A stretch of 39,725 nucleotides of DNA from an uncultured Hyphomicrobiales bacterium (GTDB taxonomy: Bacteria; Pseudomonadota; Alphaproteobacteria; Rhizobiales; Aestuariivirgaceae). The notes under the pieces were generated by a model. The model made no database searches. It was not told where the DNA came from and was given only the letters and a program-made list of their open reading frames with translations. The position numbers and the translations under genes are program-made. Below, piece by piece: positions 23,350 to 33,510 of the stretch (its first letter is position 1; each line of letters opens with the position of its first letter). The DNA lies in assembly GCA_902826365.1 (NCBI GenBank), contig CADEEO010000006.1:1-39725 (forward strand), written 5' to 3'.

Positions 23350-24534
23350 ATGCCAGCACGAATCTTCGGCCTTCGATTTTCAGTTTTTTATGCTTTTCTC
23401 ACGATTGGCACCGGCATGCAGCTGCCGTTTTTGCCTCTTTGGCTGCATGCCAAGGGGTTAACGGTTGCCGAAATCGGGCTGGTTATCGCAGGCATGACAG
23501 CGGCCCGGTTTGTGGCCATTCCGGTTGCCGCCTATTTTGCCGACCGTTACCGCAACCGGCGCGGGCTCATCATCCTGTTCAGCCTTGCTTCGGCATTTGG
23601 CTATTTGCTGTTGGGGCTGTCGGCGGGATTTCTTCCTATACTTGCCAGTGCAATTTTCGCCTCCCTCTGCATCGCCCCGATTTTTACTCTGACCGAGAGT
23701 TTCAGCGTTGACGGCAGCGCCCACCACGGACTGGACTATGGGCGCCTGCGGCTTTGGGGTTCGCTAAGTTTTCTGTTGGGGAATCTCGGGGCAGGGGCGC
23801 TGCTGCTCCATATCCCCATGGATAATCTTATCCATCTTATTGCGCTGGCGCAGGGTGTTTCGTTTCTCGTCGCATTTCTGCTGCCGCCTGACCCGGATTT
23901 GGACAGGCCACAGCAGCCAGCCGAGCGCCCTGCCAGTATTTTCAACGCTTTCGGAATTTTGATGACGGGCAGCTTTGTCATTTTCACTGTCGCCGTGAGC
24001 CTGGGACAGGCAACTCATGGAATGCTCTATTCCTTTGGGCCGGTCGAGTGGGACAGGCTGGGCTACGACAAATTTACAATTGGCAGCTTCTGGGCGATTT
24101 CCATTGTTGCCGAAGTGAGCGTGTTTGCCTTTTCCAATGCGTTCGTCAGGCGGTTTGGCGCGATCAACCTGATCCTGATCGGAATTTCCGGCGGCTTCCT
24201 GCGCTGGGTTTTCATGTCGCATGATTTCGGGCTTGGCATGAGCATTGTCTTGCAAAGCCTGCACGGCGTTTCCTTTACCATGCTTCATCTGGGCACCATG
24301 CATTATATCCGGCTGACGGTGCCGCAAGGCTTGCGCAATTCGGCACAGGGGTTGTACGCGGCATTTTCCGGCGGCATTGCCATGTCGGGCATGATGGCCG
24401 TTTCGGGCATGCTCTATGGCCAGCTACTGGGCGGAACCTATCTGGTGATGGCGGCGGTGTCTTTGGTGGCCTTGAGTTTTGCCTTTGCCCTGAAGCGGGT
24501 CAGCCCCACAGTTCTGGCTCGGGCGGGTACATAA
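23350..24534 (+). CDS. MFS transporter, HcaT/LacY-like subgroup
   Basis: A 394-residue inner-membrane carrier with about 12 hydrophobic segments. The loop between helices 2 and 3 has the MFS-like YFADRYRNRRG, and the middle region shows YGRLRLWGSLSFLLGNLG, characteristic of the 3-phenylpropionate/nucleoside/lactose-type (MFS_1_like) subgroup. The frame opens at GTG 23305, but the ATG at 23350 immediately precedes the first helix and is preferred. Substrate unknown. It converges on the dipeptide epimerase gene and overlaps it by 35 bases. It might import murein peptides or organic acids, but nothing in the sequence decides this. Confidence 0.85.
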   Translation: MPARIFGLRFSVFYAFLTIGTGMQLPFLPLWLHAKGLTVAEIGLVIAGMTAARFVAIPVAAYFADRYRNRRGLIILFSLASAFGYLLLGLSAGFLPILASAIFASLCIAPIFTLTESFSVDGSAHHGLDYGRLRLWGSLSFLLGNLGAGALLLHIPMDNLIHLIALAQGVSFLVAFLLPPDPDLDRPQQPAERPASIFNAFGILMTGSFVIFTVAVSLGQATHGMLYSFGPVEWDRLGYDKFTIGSFWAISIVAEVSVFAFSNAFVRRFGAINLILIGISGGFLRWVFMSHDFGLGMSIVLQSLHGVSFTMLHLGTMHYIRLTVPQGLRNSAQGLYAAFSGGIAMSGMMAVSGMLYGQLLGGTYLVMAAVSLVALSFAFALKRVSPTVLARAGT

Positions 24535-25480
24535 GGCTGCCATCGAAGCTGATGCCGGGATTGCGGTCGCGCGCCAGAAGCAGGGGACCATCGAGATCAA
24601 TGACCTGGGCCAGCTGGGCCACAAGCATGGCGGGCGCCATGGCAAGGGAGGTTGCCACCATGCAGCCCACCATGATCTTGAAGTTCAATTCCCTGGCGGC
24701 CTGGGCAAGGGCAAGCGCCTCGGTCAATCCGCCGGTCTTGTCGAGTTTGATGTTGATGGCATCATATTTGCCGACGAGCTTATGCAGGTTATGGCGGTCA
24801 TGGGCCGATTCGTCGGCGCAAATCGGGACATCATGGGTGATGCGAAGCAGGGCCTCGTCATCGGCCACAGGCAGCGGCTGCTCAACGAGTTCAACGCCCA
24901 CGGCGGCGCAAGTTTTCATCAGTTGCGGCAGTTCGTTGGGTGCCCACCCTTCATTGGCATCAATGATGAGGCGGCTGGCGGGTGCTGCCTCGCGGATCAG
25001 GCGCAAGCGCTCAATGTCGCCTTCACGGCCGAGCTTGAGTTTGAGCAGGGGGCGATGACTTGCTTCGGCGGCGGCCCTGGCCATAGCTTCCGGCGTATCG
25101 AGGCTCAGGGTGTAAGCCGTGGTCATCGGGCGCGGCTGTTGCAGCAGCGCCAGTTGCCATACAGGCTTTCCGGCGCGCTTTGCCTCAAGATCCCAGAGGG
25201 CGCAATCCAGGGCATTTTGCGCAGCCCGCGGCTTCACAAGGCGGGGCACCTCGGCGTGAGAGAAGCCCGCTTCAATTCCGGCGCGGGCGGCTTCGAGGCT
25301 GGCCACGACGCCTTCGACGGTTTCGTTGTAGCGGGGGTAGGGCACGCATTCGCCCCGGCCCCGGTGGCCTTCTTCTTCGAGGGTGACGACAACCATCTCG
25401 GCGGCTGTCTTGCTGCCGCGCGAGATGGTAAAACTTCCGGCGATGGGCCAGCTCTCCTGAGCGATTGTGAGAGCAGGCAT
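24500..25480 (-). CDS. Dipeptide (L-Ala-D/L-Glu-type) epimerase, enolase superfamily
   Basis: A 326-residue muconate-lactonizing-subgroup enolase. The catalytic lysine pair is KLK (Lys147, Lys149) and the opposite base is Lys245 in NIKLDKTGG. Metal ligands are Asp174 (IIDAN), Glu200 (EQPLP) and Asp223 (ADES). The C-terminal GCM and DLDGPLL elements match dipeptide epimerases acting on L-Ala-D-Glu from recycled peptidoglycan; other dipeptides are possible. It starts eight bases after the stop of the giant coiled-coil gene on the same strand and may be co-transcribed with it. Its 3' end overlaps the convergent MFS gene. Confidence 0.9.
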   Translation of the reverse strand: MPALTIAQESWPIAGSFTISRGSKTAAEMVVVTLEEEGHRGRGECVPYPRYNETVEGVVASLEAARAGIEAGFSHAEVPRLVKPRAAQNALDCALWDLEAKRAGKPVWQLALLQQPRPMTTAYTLSLDTPEAMARAAAEASHRPLLKLKLGREGDIERLRLIREAAPASRLIIDANEGWAPNELPQLMKTCAAVGVELVEQPLPVADDEALLRITHDVPICADESAHDRHNLHKLVGKYDAINIKLDKTGGLTEALALAQAARELNFKIMVGCMVATSLAMAPAMLVAQLAQVIDLDGPLLLARDRNPGISFDGSLMYPPEPELWG

Positions 25481-25488
25481 TTGCCGCG

Positions 25489-28400
25489 TCAGCTTGGCGA
25501 AATGCGGCCGCAGGCTTCCGCCAGCATCACATAGATCTTGCCGGACTCCGACATGAGGCAGGCTTCGACCATCTGATTGCCTTGCGGCGCTTCGGACACC
25601 GTATCGAGCAGGCGTTCGAAGAGCTTGACGTAGCTGTCCACCTGGTTGCGCGTCGGCCGGTCATTTTCATAGCGCATGGCAATGTTCTTTTGCAGGCGCT
25701 TGCCGCGGCCCTCATAGAGGCGCTGGGTGTAAACATGACGCTCGTTCTTGTTGTAGCGCTTCTCGAGTTCGGCCGGCAGGCCATCCTCAAGCACGTCAAC
25801 GATATCGCGCGCCACGCTGTTTAGCTCCTGGGTCAGGCTTTCGACTTCGCGCGGAACGCCGTTGCTTTCCGCCGCCTTTTTAGCTTGGGGCTTGCTCGGG
25901 CTTTCGATTGCCGCATCACGCCACGAGGTCGAGGCTCCCTTGTTTTCCAGCCGCTCCATGGCCTTTTTCAGGGCGCCTGACGTTCCGGATTGTGGAGCAA
26001 GGAACGTAGCGCCCTCAGATTTTCCCGGGCTGGGATCCCTTGTGCTTCGCTGCGGTGCGTAGCCCGAGCCGGGGCCGGACAGATCGGTCATGCCCGTCTG
26101 GCGCTTAACCACGTCGGCCAAAGTATTCAAAGCGGCAATCTGGTCGGCCACCACTTTTCGCATTGCATCGGCGTTGCTGCGGGTTTCTTCCGGCAGGTCA
26201 ACGATGGCGCGCTTCAAATCGCTGCGCGCGCTGTCAATATCCTTGACCACCTGCTGGGCCGTCATGCGCATGTCCTGGGCGGTCTGCTGGAAGTCGCTGG
26301 CGGTGGACGAGAGCATTTCATTCATCGAGGCCATGGCGCGCTCATGCTGCTCGCGCAGCACGCGGGAGGCCTGGGTGATCTGCCCGCCGGAACTTGCCTC
26401 CATCTTGCGGATTTCCTGCTCGAGATTTCCGACGGCGACATTGGTCTGGTCGGCGATGATGCGGCTTATGTCCTTGGCGCGGGATTCGGCAGTTACCAAT
26501 GAATCCTCGATCAGTCTCATATAGCTGGTCATCACCGCATCGATTTCCTGGGCACGCTTGGACGCGTCGTCAATAAGGCTGTCGAGGGCGACCTTGCGGC
26601 TGAGAAGAACGGTTTCCATCTCACCGTTGAACTTGTCGATGGATTTTTCAACCAGGACCGACACATCCTCAAGACGGTCCGAAATACGGCTGCCGGTCAT
26701 TTCCAGCTTGCCGGTGAGCTGCATCGAAATGCTTTCCAAGCGGTCATCGATGGATGACGCGGCGGTTGAAAGCTGGTCGGCCAGATAGGTGTTGGCGGTT
26801 TCAACATGCTTGGAGAACTTGCGGTGGGCTTCCGAAAGCTGGCTGTTGGTTGCCGAGGTGGCGCTGTCGAATTCCTTGACCGCCTTGTCGATGCGGCCGA
26901 CAAGCAGCCCGGTTTCCTGCTCGAAGCGGCCGCTGATCTGCAACGTGGTTTGGCCAAGGCCTTCGGAGAAGGCTTCGCTGGCCTTGCCGAGGTCGGAAAT
27001 CATCTGGCTGCTGGCGGTATCGAGGATTTCGGCGAATTTTGCTCCGGTGCCGGAAATGCGCCCGGAAATGTCACCGGTCACCTTTTCGAGAATTTCGGTG
27101 GCGATGTCGAAGCGCGTGCCGAGTTCGCGGGCCGTGGAGTCAATGCGCGTGAACATGGAGTTGCCCGCGCTGGCCAATTGCTCGGCAACCTCGGCGGAGG
27201 TTTTTTCCAGGCGCTGGGTCATGACAACGTTTGCGTCCTGCACCTGGCGGGCCACGCGGACAGCCGTGTCGGCGAAGGTGTTGGTGACTTCCGTGGAGGT
27301 TTGATCCAGCTGATCGCTCATCATCTTGGTATTGGCAGTGAACAGGGCAGTCAATTCGGTTGAAGCCTGGTCAAGCTGCGCGCCGATCCGCTGTTCGGTG
27401 GATTCCAGGAGCGTGTTGAGCTGGGTCGATGAGGTATCGAGTTTTCGGGTGAGATTTTCGGTGACGGTCGTGACCTTGCCGGTGATTGACAGGGAAGTAT
27501 CATCAAGGCGGGCAAAAAGCTGCCCGGCCGTATCATCCATTTTGGACGTGATCTGATTGGAAGTTTCCGAGAGGAAGTTGAACATGCTTTCGCGGGCGCC
27601 GCCCATTTTCTGGATGAACTCGCCGGATACGCCGATCATCTTGTCGGTCACCAGGCCGCTGGAAATCTCGATGTTTTGCGCCAGCGCAATGCCTGAATCC
27701 TGCATCTGGCGGGAAACGATGTCGGAGGTTTCCTTGAGATGGGATGAAATGGTGCCGCTGGTTGTCACCAGCAGGTCATTGATGTTTGTGCCGGTTGTTT
27801 GCAGTTGAACGACAACATCACCGAGCCTATCGTTGATTTGGGTGCTGTGCAGGTCGATGGCGTCGAAGACGCGCAGAGCATTGTTCTCAATGGTCGTTCC
27901 AAGGGCATTGGCGCGGCTGTCGAGATTGCCATAAAGCTTCGAAGCGGTTTCCTCGATGTGGCTGTTCACATAATTTGCCTGCAGGTCGAGGCGGTCGAAC
28001 ACGCCGGTTGAGGTTTCATCCAGTTTCATATTGATCTGCGTGGCCTTCTGGCCGATTTCACTGAAGAGGCGGTTGGTGGTTTCCTCGACCTTGCCGGCGA
28101 GGCCCGAGCCAGCGGCATTCAACTGGGTGAAGAGCTGGTTCGCCGTCTGGTCCAGTCCCGTAAGGAAATCTGAGTTGGTGGTTGACAGGCGATCCGACAA
28201 TTTCTGGGTCGCCCCTTCGACGCCGACGACAATTTGCGACGCGGCCTGGTCGAGGTAGCCCTTGAGATCGCCATGGGTGCGGGCCACCTTGTCCATGTAG
28301 TCCTTGGCGACATTCTGCAAACCCTGATCGACGCGGCCGCGGCTCAGCTCGATCTGCTGAGCGGCATCGATGCCGGAGCGCTCAATGAGCGAGGCCACTT

Positions 28401-29526
28401 CGCTTGAGGTTGCCTTCAGGTGGTAGGTGATGTTTCCGCTGGAGCTTTGAACCACATCGGACATCTCGGCGGTGAGGGCCTTGATCTGGTCCATGCTTTG
28501 CACCAGCAGGTGCGTGACATTGCTTTCCATGCCTTGCACATTCCGGCCAAAGTTCGTGGTTTCGGCATTGAGATGGCCGGCAGCCGACGACAGGGTTTGT
28601 ATCTGGTCCTGAAGATGCTGCGAGAAGGTGCGCAACTCACCCACCAGCATGCCGGACATGCGTTCCATTTGCGATGTCTGGCCGCCGATTTCATTGCCTG
28701 CGGTGACGGCGCGCGAAGACACTTCATCAATGGTGCGGGCAAGTTCGGTGGTGGAATTCTTGAGGCCCTGCTCAAACCTGACAAGGGTGGATTGGGCACT
28801 ATTGACCACGCTATCAAGATTCTGCGTGTTGATTTCAAGGCGCGCCAGCAGGGGGGCTGATTCGTTGCCCACCACGAGCGAGGCCTGATGCAAGGCGGAG
28901 CGCTGGTTTTCCAGGCCCGTCACCAGGGTGCGGATACGATCTTCATTGCCGCCGAAGGCGCGTTCGATCGCCGATATCTCCTTGTGGACAATTTCTTCCA
29001 GAACGGTGGCGCGCTGCACTGCGTGTTCAACGCCGCCCACGAGAAGATCAACTTCCGAGCGGACCGCCTGGGCAATGGAGGTGAGGCCTTCGGTGGCAAT
29101 GTCCTGAGGCCGGATCAGGCGCATGGCCGACTGCATCAGGACCTCCGAAACCTGGCGCAATTGCTGGGCGCGCCAGAGGAAATAGGACATGACCGCCACG
29201 ATCCCGATGGGCAGGGCGAGCAGGGCAAGGGACTGCACCATCTCCGGTGTGGTTTGGTCGGTAAAGTTTGGCGAGTAAAACACCGACCAGCCAAAAACCC
29301 AGGCGAGAATAAGCAAGCCAGCTACGTAAAAGGACGCATAGGAAGGCTGACGGTGCAAGCGGGCCATCATCAAACTGGAGCCGGGGTCATTTTCGTTGGC
29401 AGGGCGGCCGCGCAAAGGGGCTGCCTCCAGGGACGGGCTGCGTCTTAATTCTGCTTGCCGTTCCGCCGCCCGCTTGTCCCTACGACGCGTTTCCACCGTG
29501 TTACTTGCCATACGATTTACCCACAT
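25489..29526 (-). CDS. Very large membrane-anchored coiled-coil protein with 22-residue repeats
   Basis: A 1345-residue protein. A basic cytoplasmic N-terminus (1-60) precedes two hydrophobic helices (about 63-85 and 97-118), so both ends should be cytoplasmic. Residues ~120-1130 are almost all helical and rich in Ser, Thr, Asp and Gln. Blocks at 418-571 and 656-809 fall into exact 22-residue periods, as in apolipoprotein-A/E-like proteins. The C-terminal ~200 residues form a separate region (RDIVDVLEDGLPAELEKRYNKNERHVYTQRL, positions ~1240-1270, given here only as landmarks RDIVDV and YNKNERH). Comparable long proteins occur in Hyphomicrobiales under names such as kinesin-like or septation regulator, with no proven role. 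ATG at 29526 has AGG seven bases upstream. A scaffold for envelope or polar organisation is inferred. Confidence 0.85.
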   Translation of the reverse strand: MWVNRMASNTVETRRRDKRAAERQAELRRSPSLEAAPLRGRPANENDPGSSLMMARLHRQPSYASFYVAGLLILAWVFGWSVFYSPNFTDQTTPEMVQSLALLALPIGIVAVMSYFLWRAQQLRQVSEVLMQSAMRLIRPQDIATEGLTSIAQAVRSEVDLLVGGVEHAVQRATVLEEIVHKEISAIERAFGGNEDRIRTLVTGLENQRSALHQASLVVGNESAPLLARLEINTQNLDSVVNSAQSTLVRFEQGLKNSTTELARTIDEVSSRAVTAGNEIGGQTSQMERMSGMLVGELRTFSQHLQDQIQTLSSAAGHLNAETTNFGRNVQGMESNVTHLLVQSMDQIKALTAEMSDVVQSSSGNITYHLKATSSEVASLIERSGIDAAQQIELSRGRVDQGLQNVAKDYMDKVARTHGDLKGYLDQAASQIVVGVEGATQKLSDRLSTTNSDFLTGLDQTANQLFTQLNAAGSGLAGKVEETTNRLFSEIGQKATQINMKLDETSTGVFDRLDLQANYVNSHIEETASKLYGNLDSRANALGTTIENNALRVFDAIDLHSTQINDRLGDVVVQLQTTGTNINDLLVTTSGTISSHLKETSDIVSRQMQDSGIALAQNIEISSGLVTDKMIGVSGEFIQKMGGARESMFNFLSETSNQITSKMDDTAGQLFARLDDTSLSITGKVTTVTENLTRKLDTSSTQLNTLLESTEQRIGAQLDQASTELTALFTANTKMMSDQLDQTSTEVTNTFADTAVRVARQVQDANVVMTQRLEKTSAEVAEQLASAGNSMFTRIDSTARELGTRFDIATEILEKVTGDISGRISGTGAKFAEILDTASSQMISDLGKASEAFSEGLGQTTLQISGRFEQETGLLVGRIDKAVKEFDSATSATNSQLSEAHRKFSKHVETANTYLADQLSTAASSIDDRLESISMQLTGKLEMTGSRISDRLEDVSVLVEKSIDKFNGEMETVLLSRKVALDSLIDDASKRAQEIDAVMTSYMRLIEDSLVTAESRAKDISRIIADQTNVAVGNLEQEIRKMEASSGGQITQASRVLREQHERAMASMNEMLSSTASDFQQTAQDMRMTAQQVVKDIDSARSDLKRAIVDLPEETRSNADAMRKVVADQIAALNTLADVVKRQTGMTDLSGPGSGYAPQRSTRDPSPGKSEGATFLAPQSGTSGALKKAMERLENKGASTSWRDAAIESPSKPQAKKAAESNGVPREVESLTQELNSVARDIVDVLEDGLPAELEKRYNKNERHVYTQRLYEGRGKRLQKNIAMRYENDRPTRNQVDSYVKLFERLLDTVSEAPQGNQMVEACLMSESGKIYVMLAEACGRISPS
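27100..28275 (-). repeat. Two blocks of 66-base (22-residue) tandem repeats inside the coiled-coil gene
   Basis: Reading the protein in 22-residue steps gives an in-register pattern from residue 418 to 571 (seven units). Units start near HGDLKGYL, TQKLSDRL, ANQLFTQL, TNRLFSEI, STGVFDRL, ASKLYGNL and ALRVFDAI. A second block of seven units runs from 656 to 809, starting with SNQITSKM, SLSITGKV, STQLNTLL, STELTALF, STEVTNTF, NVVMTQRL and GNSMFTRI. Many units end in D/E-E/Q/D-T/A. The second block is shifted by four residues relative to the first. The DNA copies have diverged, so these are old repeats. Confidence 0.8.
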
Positions 29527-29817
29527 TCTTAACCTAAAGTTCCAACAACCTTTGGGGCTGTCGGCAGGCGCTTGATTTCATGAAAGAATCTGCGTTTCCG
29601 ATGCAGACCGGCCCCTTCCATTCCCTCCCGCCAAGACTCCCACCTTAACCTATTGGTAACCATGATAGAACCCGTTCTTGGGCTATCCGCAAGTATAATT
29701 AAAGGTTTGGTTAAAATTATCGATCGAATTGAAACGATTCAGAAAACTACCCATTTACGGTCGCGCCCTATAACTCCCTGAGAGCTTGGTGCTCCAAAAT
29801 GAAGCAGGGACGGCGTA

Positions 29818-30192
29818 GTGGCGCAAGTGGCAGCAAGAAAATTGGTGCGGACAAAAGCAGCCCCAGTCATTTTTGACCGGAGTCTCCTGGCGCAATACAC
29901 CATGGACAGCCCGGAGCTTGAGCGCGAGATCATCGGTCTGTTTGTGGCGCAATTGCCGGCCATTCTGGATCGCCTGCAAAATGTCGATTCGCGTGCGGAC
30001 TGGCGCATTGCAACCCATACACTGAAGGGATCGGCGCTTGCCATTGGCGCTTGCAAAATTGGCGATCTGGCCAAGAAGCTGGAGCCGGTCAATAGCCCGG
30101 AACAAAACGCCAAGCGCAAGAAACTCCTGTCAGGACTGGTTCGCGCCGTGAATGAATTTGATGAAATGGCCCGGCAGCTCTACCCCATCTGA
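29818..30192 (+). CDS. Hpt (histidine phosphotransfer) domain protein
   Basis: A 124-residue single-domain phosphotransfer protein. His67 in ATHTLKGSALAIGA is the phosphorylatable histidine (HTLKGS motif), inside a four-helix bundle. It would shuttle phosphate between a hybrid kinase and response regulators, none of which are in the window. It starts with GTG seven bases after AGGGA. It is divergent from the giant coiled-coil gene with a 291-base shared upstream region. That region is AT-richer than its surroundings and contains a TTAA-N7-GTAAC element (29645-29660) resembling a CtrA box. Confidence 0.88.
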   Translation: MAQVAARKLVRTKAAPVIFDRSLLAQYTMDSPELEREIIGLFVAQLPAILDRLQNVDSRADWRIATHTLKGSALAIGACKIGDLAKKLEPVNSPEQNAKRKKLLSGLVRAVNEFDEMARQLYPI

Positions 30193-30223
30193 CTTGCCTT
30201 TCAATTCTTTATATCCTATGTAG

Positions 30224-31626
<1,403 letters not shown>

Positions 31627-31627
31627 A

Positions 31628-33433
31628 TCAAGGCATCGCCTTCTCGCGGCGCAACCGCTTGCGTTCCAGCTCCAATTCCTTCTTGCGGTTGGGACGGCCG
31701 AGAAGTTTGCGGAAGGTGTCGCGGCACTCGTGCACGGAGGCGATGACCAATCCCATGGGAATGCCAGCCTCCACGAGGAGGGACTCGCCGAGCTGCAGGC
31801 TTGATTCGATGGTTTCGGGAACGGCCTCGGTTACGCCGGCCGTGTAAAGCCGCATGGCGTGGCGCTCATCCCTGGCGCGGGCAATGATCTTGAGGTCGGC
31901 GCTTTCGGCGCGTGCGGCTCTCGCCACGTCATCAACGCGGGCCGGGTTATCCATAGTGATGGCAATGGCCTTGGCATCGGCCAGCCCGCATTTTTTCAGG
32001 AACTCGACGTTGGCAGCATCGCCATAGTAGACCGGAAAACCGGCCCGGCGCTCGCGGGTCACAAGGGCTGCATCCGCGTCCACGGCGATATAGGGAATTT
32101 TATGCTCGTCGAGCATGGAGCCGATGAGATGGCCAACGCGGCCGAAGCCCGCGACAATAATGCGGGGCTGATCATCTTCCGGCGGCGCTTCAAGCGTTTC
32201 CGGTGAATTTCCCACGAGCTCTTTTGATTTCCTGACGAGTTTCTTGCCAATGAATGAAAGAAACGGAATGGTGGCCATGGTGAGCGAGACAATCAGCAGC
32301 AACTCGCTGAACATGGTTCTGTCAAGAATGCCCAAGGCGGCGGCGGAGCTCAGAATGACGAAGGCAAACTCACCGCAGGGGCCGAGCAACAGTGAGCTTT
32401 CCAGGGCTGCGGCGTGATTGACTTTCATGAACCGGGCGAACAGATAGGTCACGGCTGCCTTCGCAGCGATAATGAATAGTGCAACGCCGAGAATCCGAAC
32501 CGGCGATTCGATGAGTCCATGGAGGTCAATGCCGAGGCCCACCAGCAGGAAGAATGCGCCAAGCAGCAGGCCCTTGAATGGCTCAAGGATGGCTTCAATG
32601 GCGCGGCGGTATTCGGTTTCCGCCAGCGTCAGCCCGGCGATAAAGGCGCCGAGCGCCATTGAGAGGCCGGCATAGTTTGCGAGCACGCCGGTGCCAACGG
32701 CAATGAGAAGGACAGCCGCCATGAACAAATCCGCGCTGTTTGTGCCCGCAACCAGCCGCAGCAACGGCCGCAAGGCGAAACGGCCGACACCAACGATCAA
32801 GCCCACGGCCAGCAGCGCCTGGGCTATGGCAATCGTCAAGCTTTGCAGGACCGGGCCGGAACTCTCGTGAGCCAGGACACCCACCATCAACAGGATGGGG
32901 ATTACGGCCAGATCCTGAAACAGCAGGATGGCAAAACTCGTCCGGCCGGATTGGGAACCCAGCCGCTTCTCATCGGAATAGAGCTGAATGACAATGGCGG
33001 TGGATGACAGCGAAAGGGCCGTGCCAATGACGAGTGATTGGGCGGGGGTGAAAGCGAAAGCATAGGCGACAAGTGCTATGAACGCCGTGGTGAATATGAC
33101 CTGAAGGCTGCCGAGGCCAAAAACCAGGCGTTTCATGGTGATCAATCGTTCGAACGAGAGTTCAAGGCCGATCAGGAAGAGAAGGAACACCACGCCCAAT
33201 TCACCAAGCGATGAAATGGCTTCCCGGTCAGTCAGGACAAAGGCTTCAAGAAATGGAAATGGTGTTGTGAGTGAGCCCAGCACATCGGGACTGAGAAGAA
33301 ATCCAACCAGCAGGAAACCCAATATGGAACTGATGCCAAGGCGCACGAAGAGGGGTATGACCAGTCCGGCGACGCCAAGAATGATCAAGAACTCCCGATA
33401 ATGCCCTACATATGCTGATTCCATGGACCCCAT
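31628..33433 (-). CDS. CPA2 monovalent cation:proton antiporter with TrkA-N domain (Kef/YbaL type)
   Basis: A 601-residue inner-membrane protein. Roughly 12-13 hydrophobic segments occupy residues ~15-400, including the LLFQDLAVIPIL motif of CPA2 exchangers and GAFIAGLTLAETEYR. A cytoplasmic RCK/TrkA-N domain follows (IIVAGFGRVGHLIG, then AVDADAALV and YYGDA) and binds NAD(H) or another nucleotide. The tail is highly charged (RKKELELERKRLRREKAMP). Probable K+/H+ exchange. The frame extends to a TTG at 33475; I use ATG at 33433 (MGSMESAY), and the ATG at 33424 is also possible. No KefF/KefG-like ancillary gene adjoins it. Confidence 0.92.
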   Translation of the reverse strand: MGSMESAYVGHYREFLIILGVAGLVIPLFVRLGISSILGFLLVGFLLSPDVLGSLTTPFPFLEAFVLTDREAISSLGELGVVFLLFLIGLELSFERLITMKRLVFGLGSLQVIFTTAFIALVAYAFAFTPAQSLVIGTALSLSSTAIVIQLYSDEKRLGSQSGRTSFAILLFQDLAVIPILLMVGVLAHESSGPVLQSLTIAIAQALLAVGLIVGVGRFALRPLLRLVAGTNSADLFMAAVLLIAVGTGVLANYAGLSMALGAFIAGLTLAETEYRRAIEAILEPFKGLLLGAFFLLVGLGIDLHGLIESPVRILGVALFIIAAKAAVTYLFARFMKVNHAAALESSLLLGPCGEFAFVILSSAAALGILDRTMFSELLLIVSLTMATIPFLSFIGKKLVRKSKELVGNSPETLEAPPEDDQPRIIVAGFGRVGHLIGSMLDEHKIPYIAVDADAALVTRERRAGFPVYYGDAANVEFLKKCGLADAKAIAITMDNPARVDDVARAARAESADLKIIARARDERHAMRLYTAGVTEAVPETIESSLQLGESLLVEAGIPMGLVIASVHECRDTFRKLLGRPNRKKELELERKRLRREKAMP

Positions 33434-33510
33434 GCGCCGTTTTCGACATAGTGTTGCAAGTGACCGGATTTGCAAAGCAAAAAGTTACATTTGTGGATGA
33501 GAGGTAATTT

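Noticed and set aside
27100-28275. CRISPR-like or DNA satellite repeat
   Set aside because: The 66-base period exists only at protein level; the DNA copies are diverged and lie within an intact reading frame.
29527-29817. Small RNA or tRNA gene in the largest gap
   Set aside because: I saw no cloverleaf, no T-loop GGTTCRA-type sequence and no convincing hairpin followed by a T-run.
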